DNA of 64,000 bases, from positions 1,736,001 through 1,800,000 of the forward strand of contig JAHEWK010000014.1 of NCBI GenBank assembly GCA_020740775.1, written 5' to 3'. Shown in pieces: positions 1 through 11,097 of this stretch (positions within the stretch are counted from its first letter, which is position 1; every line of letters begins with the position of its first letter). The notes beneath the pieces were generated by a model. That model worked only from the letters and a program-made list of their open reading frames with translations, did no database searches and was not told the origin of the DNA. A program made the translations under genes and the position numbers. This DNA is from Ilyonectria destructans. Lineage: Eukaryota > Ascomycota > Sordariomycetes > Hypocreales > Nectriaceae.

Positions 1-118
1 AGGCATCTACTAAGCAGTTAGCCGTCATATAAGACAATCTGCTCAGCTTATCCATAGACAAGACATCTTACTTTCTACATATAACCTGACCCCTATAGTC
101 CACATGATATACGCATCA
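1..118 (+). repeat. 3' part of the 5' LTR (truncated by window edge)
   Basis: This copy aligns without gaps to 7381-7498. It differs at 12, 80, 94 and 108; at each the left copy has A or T where the right copy has G or C. The LTR ends in CA at 118. The primer-binding site should follow (from about 119), but I could not match it to a particular tRNA. Confidence 0.9.
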
Positions 119-1319
119 AACTGGTAGCAATTATATGCTTCTAAAGATCAGCACCAGCAACATATCTTAGTTGATTTTTGTTGCACACCACGTCCGGTAC
201 GTCACGCCGACCAGGATCCTAGATCCAGCTATTGATCCTAGCAGGCCGCTATTGCTGCAGCTACCGCTGGATCTACACCATCACAAGGGCCCCCTGCCCT
301 TATTGTTACATCCCCGTTCCCTAGCTGCTAGGGGACTTACATAACGACTATCCGAGCAATAGGCTTCGAATAGCCTGCCCTGCCTACATCTATCCACCTG
401 CAAAGACAGCTCGCGAGAGCTCTATCTTTGGCAAATAACAACCTTCCGGAGTTATGGTCTGTGGCCCGTCTCGCTACGGAGCCCTAGGTGGTACGAGCCC
501 TCAGTCACACAGGGCCCTACCCTCTATTACACAAAGCCCTGGGCCCTCTGTTACACCAGGCCCTGCCCTCTATTGTACAGAGCCCTAGACCACCTCATCC
601 CTCCATCACATAGAGCCCTAGGTCATCCTGGGCCTCTATCATACAGAGCCCTGGGTCAGCCTAGCCCTCCATTACACAACACCACACACACACAACCCCC
701 ATCTTGCCCTAGTACTGATAGAGCTACTGCACTGGGGCCCTCTTTATAGCCCGTTCATATTACGAGCCCGACAGTATGGACTTGTTATCTATCGAGCTCC
801 CTGGTCCGGAAGACTAGGGCCATAATAACAACCGGTCTCGGCCGCTCTGTCGGTCTCTGGTTGACCAAGACGTCCAGAAGGCCGAGGCCCTAAAATGGCT
901 TGAAGATGCAGACTACTATAGTGCCTTTGGCTGGGCTATGCGGTATGCTCGTCTTATTATAGAATATCCAACTCCAGATGTTCTGAACAGAATGAAGATT
1001 TAGGATGTCGATGTTGCCTATAATATATAGGCCTTTGTGGTAAGGTATGCCTCCACTAGCAAGAGGGCCCAAGACCTTTAGTTACTCCCCCGGGCCAGTC
1101 TTTTGCATCTGGTATATCTACCTGCCTAAAGGGAGCAGATTGCTTAGGCCTTTAACTTTAACGACGCCGATAATAATACCAATAAGGCAATAATAATATA
1201 GATAGAGCCCATCGAGTCTGATCCTCCCCGCGCTATACGATTGCAAGACCCCCTTTCTAGCCCATAACACAAGACCCCAGGCAGTCTGCTAAGGACTAGC
1301 TGCCAGCATCAGACTCATT
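119..1319 (+). other. retrotransposon leader and gag 5' region
   Basis: Besides the repeat at 478-690 this stretch holds C-rich sequence and probably the first, heavily decayed part of gag. I can read no domain here. Confidence 0.5.
478..690 (+). repeat. degenerate tandem repeat in the element's 5' leader
   Basis: A unit like CCCTCTATTACACAGAGCCC recurs about six times with drift (CACAGGGCCCTACC, CACAAAGCCCTGGGCC, TACAGAGCCCTAGACC, CATACAGAGCCCTGGGTC and others), spaced roughly 25-45 bp. It lies between the 5' LTR and gag. No coding role is seen. Confidence 0.6.
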
Positions 1320-4300
1320 ATGACCCCCGCCGCGGGACCGACGAAGATAACAATCTCTCTTCCTCAGATAACAGTATCGGCCTTGCTAAATACCATAGCT
1401 GCAATATGACCCCCTTCTCCACTGAGACCGATAGATCTGTAGTCAAGCGGATCAAATAGAAAACTATTAGCACCTTTAATCCCGATTTTAAGAACTACAA
1501 GAAGACCGGTTTTATAATTGTCCAAGGCAAGCAGGTATACACAGACGTCTATCTCTTCTGCAAGCACCTCCGTATCTTCCAATACTATAGAGACGACTGT
1601 CTGTAAGAGCACTATACCTCCCTGCTAGGCGGCGGAGCCCAGGGGTGGTTTATGGGGGAGCTGAATGCTAGGTCTCACAAGAAGCTGCTGCAAGCATCTA
1701 TCTCGACCTTCTGCAACAAGCTAGTCCGACGCTTCAAGCGGTCAGACGCAGAGCTTATTGCAGAGCTCCAGACGGGCAAGTATACCCTCGAGCTGGCCCG
1801 GACTGATTTATCTATTACCCAGTGGGCTCAGCGGAAGGCTAGCCTTGTTAAGCAGATTGGATATAACGAAGACCATCTTATCCTTCAGACTATCTTTCTG
1901 CTTATCGATATTGAGATCTCTCGGTTCCTCAGCATCCCGAAGAAAAAGACAACTCTGATGGTATTTATCCAGGAATATAAAGAACGCCGCCCGATAATTG
2001 ACGTAATAATACTGCGGGATAAGCAGCTATCTTCCCGACGGAGCTGCTAAGGTCAGTCCTTTAACTGAGGAAACCGCTACAGCCGTAGCGATAATACCCA
2101 AAGAGACCAGCAAGATAGAGCCCAAGACGAATACAGTCACCGCAATAGACCTCAAGACAACCAACAGCCCGGCTATCGCTATAGCCGACCCTCAAGCTAT
2201 AACAAGGACCAACGCCATAGTTACAATCGACCCCGAGACGAGAGGCAAGCCTCCTATAACAATTGCAGAGACCAACCCTTATGAGATAGCAACGTCAAGT
2301 CCGAAAAGAAGGTCCGCTTTGAAAAGAAATATCTGGCTAGCAAGGATACCGACAACAGCCAAGATGCCAATAAGGAAGATAATGAGTCTACATCAGATTC
2401 ATCTACATCCTCAATACAGTCTCAAAAGGCCTATTTCTCTATTATAACCTAAGGATTGCAAGATCTAGCTGCTGTAGCTAGCATGATACAGTGCCGTACC
2501 TACCAACAGACCTTCCCGTCCCAGTCTATTCTGGAGGAACACCTTATCGCTAGGTGTTATATCAAACTGTCTGAGCTAGTGCTGGAGGGACTATCAAACC
2601 AGCTTAAGGTACCTCAATATAAGAGGTATAAGGAGGTCTTTCAGTTGCGGAATAAGCTCTTCGCCCATCTTAGAAACAGCTGCCACAGAAAGACAATTCC
2701 AGCCCCTGGAACTATACTGAAGCCGACTATACTGGAGCCAACTGTACCAGAGCCGGTGCTTATAACAGCCCAGTAACTGCTGGTACTAAAGCCCTGAGCC
2801 CTGCAGGGTGCCCGATATATATATATGCATATTACTGTAAAGTTATCGCCCGACGCCAAGGACTCTGTGGAAATCTGTATTAATTCCGGCTGTAGAAACC
2901 CTATTGTTAACCGGACCTAGCTATAGAGTCTAGAGTATACTATTAAGAATAAGCTGCCAGTATTTATTGATGGCGTCTGCAGACGACAGCAGCTGCATAA
3001 GTGGGCTACCTTTAGCCTCTATATTTAAGGCTTTGGAGCCGACGGCACCACTGCGAAGATTGCCAAGTTCACCTGCTCGGCCTGGGTCCAGGATGCTCTG
3101 AAGCTGATAGCTCTGCTGGGCACAGTCTTTCTTGACCCCTATGCCTGCAACATCCTGCTCTCCTAAAAGCAGATCTACTGTACAGTTCTAGATGACTTCT
3201 ACTTCCCCTTTAAGATCCTCCAGCTGTATAGGAAGGTCGTCAGATGGGTCGGTGTGGCCCGGAATACTGTTATTCCAGCCGGACAGATTTATATGGTCCC
3301 CGCCTACTGGAAGGAGGTTCCAAAAGACCGATCTTTTGCCTTCTATGCCTTCCTGCTGACTGCAGTTAATACGATCATCGATACTAACTCCCCGCCGGCT
3401 GTACTAATCGTTAATAACACTAAGAGCGATATCTGGCTTTATTGCAAGCAGAAGGTCGGGAATATTACGGAATGCAAAGAAGATAGCTACCTTGCGACAA
3501 CCTGATCTAATGCCCTTATCGCTCTGACTGTAGCTATAGCTGCAGCTATATCCGGTCTTGGAGCCGGCAGCAGCAATACTATTAGCAACAGCTATAGAGA
3601 TACAGCTGGCTTAGCTACAATAGCTAGCAAATTCGCCCTTAGCGAAGATATTAAGGCTATTGCCTTAGGAGACTATAGTATCGACTGGCAATAAGAAAAG
3701 CCTATACCGTCAGCCCCAGAGACCCTGAGCGATACTATCTTTGCCGATATATAGGCTAGCAATCTAGCCTGGAAGCAGCGACATAAGACGCCCTGTTAAG
3801 CAGCTGTATATATTGCTTCTGCTGCAAGCAATATCCCTGCTGCGGATATAGCTCCGTTAGATCTGTCAGTCCTCTGCAAGGGAGCCACTATAGACCCTAC
3901 TGCAGATAAGATCATCATAGAAGCTGAGGCCCGAAGACCCACCTAAGCCTCCGTCTAATAGACCCCCAACCTGCCTGAAGAGACTATGGCGGAAGGCATA
4001 TATATCTATGCCTGCAGCCGCCGATTTACTCGGCAGATCTGAAGACTTATCAAGGACTATACTAAGCTTTGGGTCGATATAGGCCTTATTAAGGTTCCTG
4101 AGGGAGAGGAAATGCAGGTCCTGTTAATTAATAACTGGCATAAATACAAGATCGCCCAACAGCCCTATCCAGCCGGCCTGAAAGACCGGAAGTTTATCGA
4201 CGAAAAGTTTAATAAGCTCTATAACTAAGGCAGACTCAATTGGGCTAAAGAACCTACACCTTTTGCAGCCCCTATCTTCATAGTCTGGCAGACCATCGAT

Positions 4301-7240
4301 AGTAAAGCTAAAGGCCGTATAGTAGTCAATTTACAAGCCCTAAATAAGATTACAATCCCGAATAACTACCCGCTGCTGCAACAAAAAGACATCATCCAGG
4401 CCCTCCGAGGCGCCCAATTTATCATAGCAATTAACGCCTTATCTTTCTTCTTCCAGTTCGGCATCACACTGGAATACTAAGATTAGTTTACGATAACTAG
4501 CTATAGAGGCCTGGAGAGGTTAATAGTAGCCCCTATAGGCTTCTGTAACTCCCTAGTGTATATACAGAGGTATATAGATCGCCTGTTAAGGCCCTATTAA
4601 ACATTCTGCCGTACCTTTATCGACAATATCGTTATCTTCTTGGAGACGGAAGATAAGTATCTACAGCACCTGGAGACGCTATTCCAGCTATTCCAGGATA
4701 AAAACCTAACGATTTCGCCGACTAAGAGCTGGATTGGATACCCCAGCGTATAGCTGTTGGGCTTCTGCGTCGACGCCCTAGGTCTAATAACAACAGAGGA
4801 ATAGATAGCTGCTTTTACTAAGCTTGAATTCCCTTATCAGCTTGCTAGCCTTAAATAATATATCGGCGCTATAGGGTATATCCATTACCTTATCCCGTAC
4901 TACAGCCAGCTTGTCGAGCCTCTATAGGAACGGAAGGTAGCTTTTTTAGCCCAGGGACGGAAGGAAGGTCGGGTTATTAATAACAACCTGAATAAATACA
5001 AGGCGTATATACATACAACCTTCTACAAGCCAACAGAACAGGAACATATTGCCTTTAAGGCCCTATAGAGGAGTATAGCAACCGGCCGGATACTGTCACA
5101 TCTTAACCCCCAACGCCATCTCTTTCTGCAGGTCGACGGAAGCTTAGAACGGGGCTTTAGAGCAGTCCTATTCCACCTGAGGGAAGGATACAACTGGAAG
5201 CCCGAAACCCACATCCCCGCGACGGCAGTCCAGCCGATCTGCTTCCTCAGCCGCAAGCTGACCCCGGCGGAATAGCAATACGGCCCAACAGAGCTCGAAG
5301 TCACCTGCCTGGTCTGAGCCATTAGAAGGCTCCGGACGTCACTGCAGTCGTCGCAACACGCAATCGAGGTCCTGACAGACCATTCGGCTACAAAGCAAAT
5401 CGTCGAGAAGATAACACTGGCTACGACAAGCACAGATCGCGCCAACTGACGGCTGGTAGTAGCATCGATCTATCTATCGGAATACGATCTCCGGGTATAC
5501 CATCTGCCCGGGGAAAAGAACTTCATTCCGGATGCCCTAAGCCGCCTAACGGCTCCAGAGACCAATAACAACCCAGCCCGTACAAGACCGGACTATATAG
5601 CGCTTAACGACGTGCTCGTCGCTATGGAAGCCCTGATGGCAGATAAGTTGAAGATCCGATTTCGGGAGGGATATATCAGGGACCCCCACTACGAGAAGAT
5701 CATTTCTATAATCCTAGCTAAGGAAGTAGACCTTAAGGCCCTAAACGGCGAGGACGCCGTTGATGCTTTAAAGCGCAGGCTGCCTTTCCGCCTTCGAGAT
5801 AGCCTCCTCTATTACGACGGCATCAACGGCTACAACCGACTCTGCATCCCTTTTGCTATAATTGACGATATGCTAAAGATAGCCCACGACGACCAGCATC
5901 ACTTTGGTATAGAATGGATGACGAGGGAGCTGTCAGGCCTATTAATCTGGAACCTCTCGACCCGAATAAGGAAGCATATCTACAGCTGCAAGACCTGCTA
6001 TCTTAAACAGACAGATCGGCAATAACGGATTGATAACTATCAGCCCGTCCGGGCCCCTCTATTGCCGATACATACAATCGCTATCAACTTCATTACCGAG
6101 ATGCCCCCTGTTTCCTCAAAGGACTCCCTGTGGGCCCTAGAGGGCTTCGATACCTTCGACCAGCTGATAACTGTAACCTGCGCCGCAAGCAAGAGGAACC
6201 TGCTGATCCCTGGCTATTGCCGATATACAGCAGCCGACTGGGCCACTATCTTGGCCCGGCAGCTCATACTGTCGGACTGGGGTATACCTAAGGTTATCAT
6301 CTCGGACCGCGACTCCAAGTTTACATCGCCCTTCTGGAGAGGCCTCTGGAAGAGCTTTAGAACCCAGCTAGCAATAACTACAGCCTACCATCCATCTGCT
6401 GACAGTCTCGCCGAACGGCAGAACCAGACTGTAGAGATAGCCCTATACTTCCACAATATGGAGCACCCCAGCGACAACTGGACCTATCTGCTGCCGGCCC
6501 TCCAGTAGAACCTCAACGGGGCCTACAACACAGAGACGAAGACCTCAGCGCACAAGTTCATCTACAGCTTTAGCCTCCGCGGGCCCTTAGAGTTATTCCA
6601 GCCCGACGATGACGTCCCTGACCTGGTCTTTATGCGCGAAGCTGTCCGCAAGGATGCCCAGCTTGCCATAGACTTTACAGCCGCCAAGGCCAAGCGCTGG
6701 TACGATGCCAAGCACCAGCCAATCCAGCTGAAGGCAGGAGACCGCATATACCTACGGCTCCACGATGGGTATTACCTGCCCGGAAGGCCCCCACGGAAGT
6801 GGTCGCAATAGCGCTCGGGGCCCTACAAGATACTGAAAATGGTAGGGGATCTAGCCTGCCGACTGGACCTGCCGAGTACTATAAAGATCCATCCAGTAAT
6901 CTCTTACAGGCACCTACAGCCTGCCCATACTGACAACTTCCAGCCCGACGAACCGGGCCCTCTGGAGGAAGACAAAGAGGTCGGAGACCAGTATGAAGTT
7001 AAGAGACTGCTATTTAAGCAAGTCCGTAATCTAGGCCGCGCCGCCACGCCTTTCGAGGGCTTTATAGTCCGCTGGAAGGGATAGAGACCGCAGCATAACT
7101 CTTAAGTCCGCAGCGAGAATATCGACCCACAGCTGGTACGGGACTTCAAAGCCCAGCATCCCTCTGATGATAAAGAAGACGAAGATGCCCCATTCCGCCG
7201 CACCAAGCTACGCCGCAGCCGCAGCCGAGGGCTACACTAA
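1320..7240 (+). pseudogene. gag-pol polyprotein, one frame, many in-frame stops
   Basis: Gag-like sequence covers about 1320-2450, with a basic Asn/Arg/Gln-rich nucleocapsid-like part at 2050-2290. A retropepsin-like segment lies near 2860-2920, but its expected DSG motif reads NSG. Reverse transcriptase is at about 4080-4830; its YxDD box reads FIDN. RNase H is at about 5090-5540. The integrase has an HHCC zinc-binding region (5880-6010) and a core in which the first Asp is Asn while ISDRDSKF and the catalytic Glu (SLAERQ) remain. A chromodomain lies at about 6985-7150. At least eleven stops fall between 4478 and 5449 alone (TAA 4478, TAG 4484, TAG 5273, TGA 5315, TGA 5447 among them), all in frame with the rest. 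Several catalytic acids are gone, so the product would be dead even with read-through. Confidence 0.9.
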
Positions 7241-7301
7241 TCAGGAAGGAAGATCGCAAGATGCAATAGGGAAGGAAATATAGAAGATAGAAGAGGCTCA
7301 C

Positions 7302-7498
7302 TGAGGACAGTAATAGCTTCTTTTAAAGCCCGGGATATAATACGTGCAGCTAGCCGTATCCTAGGGATGCCTGGCAAGCCAGGCATCTACTGAGCAGTTA
7401 GCCGTCATATAAGACAATCTGCTCAGCTTATCCATAGACAAGACATCTTACTTTCTACACATAACCTGACCCCCATAGTCCACATGACATACGCATCA
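7302..7498 (+). repeat. 3' LTR (left border approximate)
   Basis: The right border is the CA at 7497-7498, where similarity to the left copy stops. The left border is my choice of the TG at 7302, just after a purine-rich stretch (about 7268-7297) that could be the polypurine tract. This gives an LTR of about 197 bp. TG at 7343 or 7369 are alternatives, so only 7381-7498 is certain. Confidence 0.7.
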
Positions 7499-8246
7499 CG
7501 TAGCCCTGACTATCGAGACCAGTGTCATGCGCAGCGCACTCCTGGATCCTCAGAGCAATGCCCATCAGGTTTTCGAGAGAGGACTCTCGAACGTGTGCCA
7601 AGAAGTGCATTACGATGTAGCCTGGCAACGATCTTGGGTCATTTTTATGGGTGTTCCAGACTGGTGCGTATGCGCCTTGGGAAGGGGGCTGGAAAGCCTC
7701 GGTTGTCCACCACTCCTCCTTGACTCTGTTGTACAGCGCAATGGACCACTGGTAGAAGCGTCCCTTGGCAGGTCTGGAAATAACCATAAAGATACCAACG
7801 CCCTTGTCTTTGAACTGTTGAAGATCGTCTAGAGGACTTGCGATTGGGTCAAACCTGGCTCGTTTGCCTGATTTAGATGGTTTGGCTGAGTTGTTGGCGG
7901 TTTTAGTTGGCTCGTCCTTTTCGGTCGGCTCACCCTCTTCAACGGGTTTGGCATTATTTTCCTTGAGGATACGCTTGAGTGGTTTGGCAGGCTGTTTACC
8001 CTTTGACTTGCTCGGACTGGTTGCATCGTCCTCATCAAGTGAAGCCGTGACATACCCCCAGCTATCTGGGCTTGGAATCGGGCTCTTGTAGTTGAACGGC
8101 TTTTCTTTGGGCCCGACATTGGTGGTTGAGGGACCCGCCTCTGTGGATTTCGAGCCATCAGTGGTTGAATCCTCCGAGTTCCAATCACCCTTGGAAGACG
8201 AGGTTGGGGAATTGGTTGGGCCGGGTAGGCGTGAAGAAGATGACAT
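7499..8246 (-). pseudogene. hypothetical protein, 3' end truncated by the LTR element
   Basis: The frame reads from an ATG at 8246 (MSSSSRLPG); an upstream in-frame ATG at 8336 is possible, but the extra 30 residues look like leader sequence. About 140 residues are low-complexity (Ser/Pro/Lys/Glu-rich, disordered). A conserved-looking end follows (GIFMVISRPAKGRFYQW, then YIVMHFLAHVRES, SLENLMGIALRI). I do not recognise the family. At 7498/7499 the frame runs into the LTR and picks up 14 foreign codons before a stop at 7455. The natural C-terminus has been lost, or displaced beyond the element to the left of the window. The protein is probably intracellular. Confidence 0.6.
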
Positions 8247-8336
8247 ATTGAAGTTTGAGAGATGATTCTTATTGTTGCTGTCAGGTGCTTGTATAAAGAA
8301 GTCATGATCTGCCGACTGACTTGATCTTATATGCAT

Positions 8337-9190
8337 TTCGACGGATCATGACGTCTTGTCGTGGGACCTTTAATTGGTGATGATGTGGATGTTAGGAGTC
8401 AATCTCGATACTGTCTCAGTTTCTCTTAGTCAAGAGAACAAATCACAATAGAAAACTGGTTGGAAGCCATATGAGCAGTGATGTACACTGATAACTTAAC
8501 TGGTCTTCTGGATTCACCGTTCTGAGTCGAAACCGCTGGTAAATTGCATCTCATCATGGTAGCAAAGTAGAAAATCTATGCGTTAGCGAATCGCAGCACG
8601 GAAACCACAATCACACTAGCATCATTAGGGGGAACATGAGTAGAGGCTATGGTTAATTGATACCAGGTTGGGTCAGGGAACATCGCACTCCACTGACAAG
8701 AGAATAACATTGTGTCGCATTGCAGCTACAGTGGGAATTGGGTAAATATAGTAAATTTTGCCTTACTCTGTATAAAGAGAAATAGCAGTAATAGCTGCCT
8801 GTTAGATTGCGGTATGGACTTGGATGCATAAAGGTCACCAACTATAGTGGTGCACTACCTTTTGGCCTGACGGTGTAATCTAACACTGCCTTAAATGTAT
8901 ACTTAGCAATAAGGGCTATAAGGCTTAGCTGAGCTTTTAGGCTTCTGTAATAGCTTGAGATATCCTCAGCTAAGCCTATAAATCCTTTTCCTAAAGCTTA
9001 AGACCTAAAATCTGCTCTTTATCACCATCAGTGTTAGCTCGGGACTGAACACCCTTACTATTACTATCACCATATAACTATTGATTCCGTTTATTGTGAC
9101 ATATCGTAAGTGAACGGGATTCTTATTTATTCATTGTTTGAATGCACCTAATTATCTAGGCTTATTCACGTTGAGCTTTAATCCGTGAAA
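8337..9190. other. AT-rich intergenic region
   Basis: It lies between the truncated gene's 5' side and the 3' end of the transporter gene. No coding sequence was recognised. It contains the inverted repeat at 8921-8977. Confidence 0.6.
8921..8977. repeat. short inverted repeat (13-bp arms)
   Basis: AGGCTTAGCTGAG at 8921-8933 is the exact reverse complement of CTCAGCTAAGCCT at 8965-8977, with a 31-bp loop. The surroundings are AT-rich and contain further AGGCTT/AAGCCT words. It could be a MITE remnant or a terminator-like hairpin downstream of the transporter gene. Confidence 0.6.
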
Positions 9191-10970
9191 TTAAGCCACA
9201 GGCTCCTCCTTTCTGGTAGCAACTGGACGAGGCTTGCCCTGCTCGGCAAACACCTTACCCCAGCGGCCACTGAAAAAGTCCTTCATTGTCTCCTTGACAC
9301 CGGCCCAGTTCTCCCTCACAATATCCATGGTGGGGCGCGAGAAGACTGCATCAATCTCCTCCAGGGTCATGTTCTTGGTCTCGGGCATGAAGAAGATCTG
9401 GTAGATCTCACCGACCACGGCAATGCCACCGTAGAAGCCGAGGGTCAGACCAGTTTTGCCCATGGCCTTTTGCATGGCAGAGAAGTTGTAGGTGACGACG
9501 AAGGAAGCCAAGAAGAGCAGCGCATCGGAAGTGGTCATTCCGTAACTTCGTAGGTAGGTAGGGTAGACCTCAGAGGGGATGACCCAGGTGAGGCAGGCGT
9601 AGCAGCCGAAGAAACCCATGTAGATGACGAGACCGCTCAGGTAGAGACCTTCCACGAGAGGTAGCTGGGTCTCGAGATCGAACTGATAGCTGAGTCCAAT
9701 GAGGATTAAACCTATGAAGAACCCGGGAAGCATCACGATTGCCCAGAAACGACGACCAAACTTTTCCATGTAGAAGATGGCGGGGATGGTGCCGAGGAGG
9801 AGCGAGCCTCCGCCGACAAGGGACATGTAGTTGGCCTTTTCGTCGTTGAAGCCGATCTGGGTCATGAGCACGGACATATAATACATAATAGCGTTAACAC
9901 CGGTCAACTGGCCAAGGAGGATCATAATGTTGGCAAAGACAAGGGCTCGGCGGGCGCGGGGGACACTGTGAGTTGTAAGTTAGTAGGTAATTTGATGTAG
10001 CTTCGGGCAGTACGTACGTGAAAAAGTCCATCCATGGGTAACGATGGTTCTGGGCTCCCTCATTGACCTCGGTCTCCTCGTGGCTGACAGATGCGGACAT
10101 GAGGTAGAACTCCTCACGCGACTCGGAAGTTTCGACTCCGCGGATGCGCTTCCAGACCTTGAACGCCTCCAGGGTCTGGCCCTTGTGCATGAGGAAACGA
10201 GGACTCTCGGGGAGGAAGAACATGCCGAACAACATGATGGTGGAGAAGACGAGAGACGATCCAAGGATGTATCGCCAGTTGCCAGGGACATTGAGGAAGA
10301 TGGCGGCAACGACGTATCCAAAGACCTCTCCCAGGGCAATGTTGAACTGGTAGAGGGAGACGAGGTTTCCTCGGATCCTTCGCTCGACGGTCTCGGCGAC
10401 GTAGACGGGAACAGTACCGCCTTCGAGACCGACACCGAGACCAAGGATAACTCGGGATGACACAATCATGCCAAAGTTCATGGATCCAGCTTCCAGAGCG
10501 GCACCGATGGTGTAGAGGATAATGGAGATGATGATGGCCCACTTTCGGCCAAAGTACTCGTTGGTAGGCGACAACAGAAGGGCACCACCGACAGCACCCA
10601 GGGGCATACCGGAGTTGACCAGACTGTTCTGTCGGGTAGTGAGATCGAGGTCTTTGGGCAGGTAGAGGTTGGCACCAGAGATGAGACTCTGGTCGAGACC
10701 GGAAAGCAAACCACCCATACTGGCAAAAGCGACCAGGAACCAGGTAAAGTGCTTGGGGTTTTCAAAATTGAGATGGAAGAAACCCGTCTTCAGACCACCG
10801 GAAGCCTCCAACTCTCGCTCCAAGTTGTTGATAAGGTCATCAACCTCACGCTCTCCAGGGCGCGCAACCTCGAGGGCCTCAATGCCAGCCTTTCCATGGC
10901 TGGCCGCCAAGTGAATGGCATCTTTCTCGTCGACCGTCGAGGTCGAGTTATGGCGTTGTGAGCGAGCCAT
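9191..10970 (-). CDS. MFS sugar transporter (sugar porter family)
   Basis: There are two exons, 10970-10018 and 9965-9191. The 52-bp intron (9966-10017; donor GTACGT, branch TACTAAC, acceptor CAG) gives 575 residues, a normal length for the family. Sugar-porter signatures are visible: GRK at 141-143 after helix 2, VPVYVAE at 187-193, PESPRFL at 254-260 after helix 6, and PETKNMTLEEID near the C-terminus. The first 70 residues are hydrophilic and cytosolic, followed by about twelve hydrophobic segments. It should be a plasma-membrane proton symporter or facilitator for a hexose, pentose, polyol or related compound; the sequence does not settle the substrate. The gene stands alone. Confidence 0.92.
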
Positions 10971-11067
10971 AGTGGGCTATCTACTGCACAGCAGGAAAAA
11001 TATGATATGTGATAAGATAATGCAACCAAGCAAGCCTTGAGCCCCACGAAAAGAGTCTGGAGTTTTC

Positions 11068-11097
11068 CTGGGGAAAGACACCACCCCAGGCTTTATA
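11068..11097 (-). promoter_or_regulatory. TATA box and paired CreA-like sites of the transporter gene
   Basis: On the minus strand TATAAAG lies at 11097-11091, about 120 bp before the start codon. Immediately beside it is an inverted pair of SYGGRG words (CTGGGG at 11068-11073; CCCCAG at 11084-11089). SYGGRG is the CreA/Mig1 carbon-repressor site in Aspergillus-type fungi. Repression by glucose is inferred only. Confidence 0.45.

Larger units (their letters stand above)
1..7498 (+). mobile_element. Ty3/gypsy chromovirus-type LTR retrotransposon, RIP-inactivated
   Basis: The element starts upstream of the window: positions 1-118 match 7381-7498 at 114 of 118 bases and both end in CA, as LTR ends do. 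The order gag, protease, reverse transcriptase, RNase H, integrase, chromodomain is the Ty3/gypsy (Metaviridae) chromovirus order. All recognisable coding sequence lies in one forward reading frame from about 1.3 kb to 7240 without frameshift, broken only by stop codons at places where Gln or Trp would fit. This is the pattern left by repeat-induced point mutation (CpA to TpA). The 3' LTR lies inside a host reading frame on the other strand. The flanking 5-bp duplication cannot be tested because the left flank is missing. Non-autonomous as it stands. Confidence 0.93.

Noticed and set aside
890..1612. Minus-strand open frames in the gag region
   Set aside because: They are antisense shadows of the plus-strand gag frame.
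4478..5449. UAA/UAG read as Gln (altered genetic code) in the retrotransposon
   Set aside because: TGA stops at Trp-like positions occur too, catalytic Asp codons are lost, the LTRs show the same CpA bias, and host genes in the window end normally at TAA and TAG.
7484..8305. Additional open frames on both strands over the truncated host gene
   Set aside because: They overlap the 7499-8246 gene in other frames; low-complexity coding sequence often leaves the antisense open.
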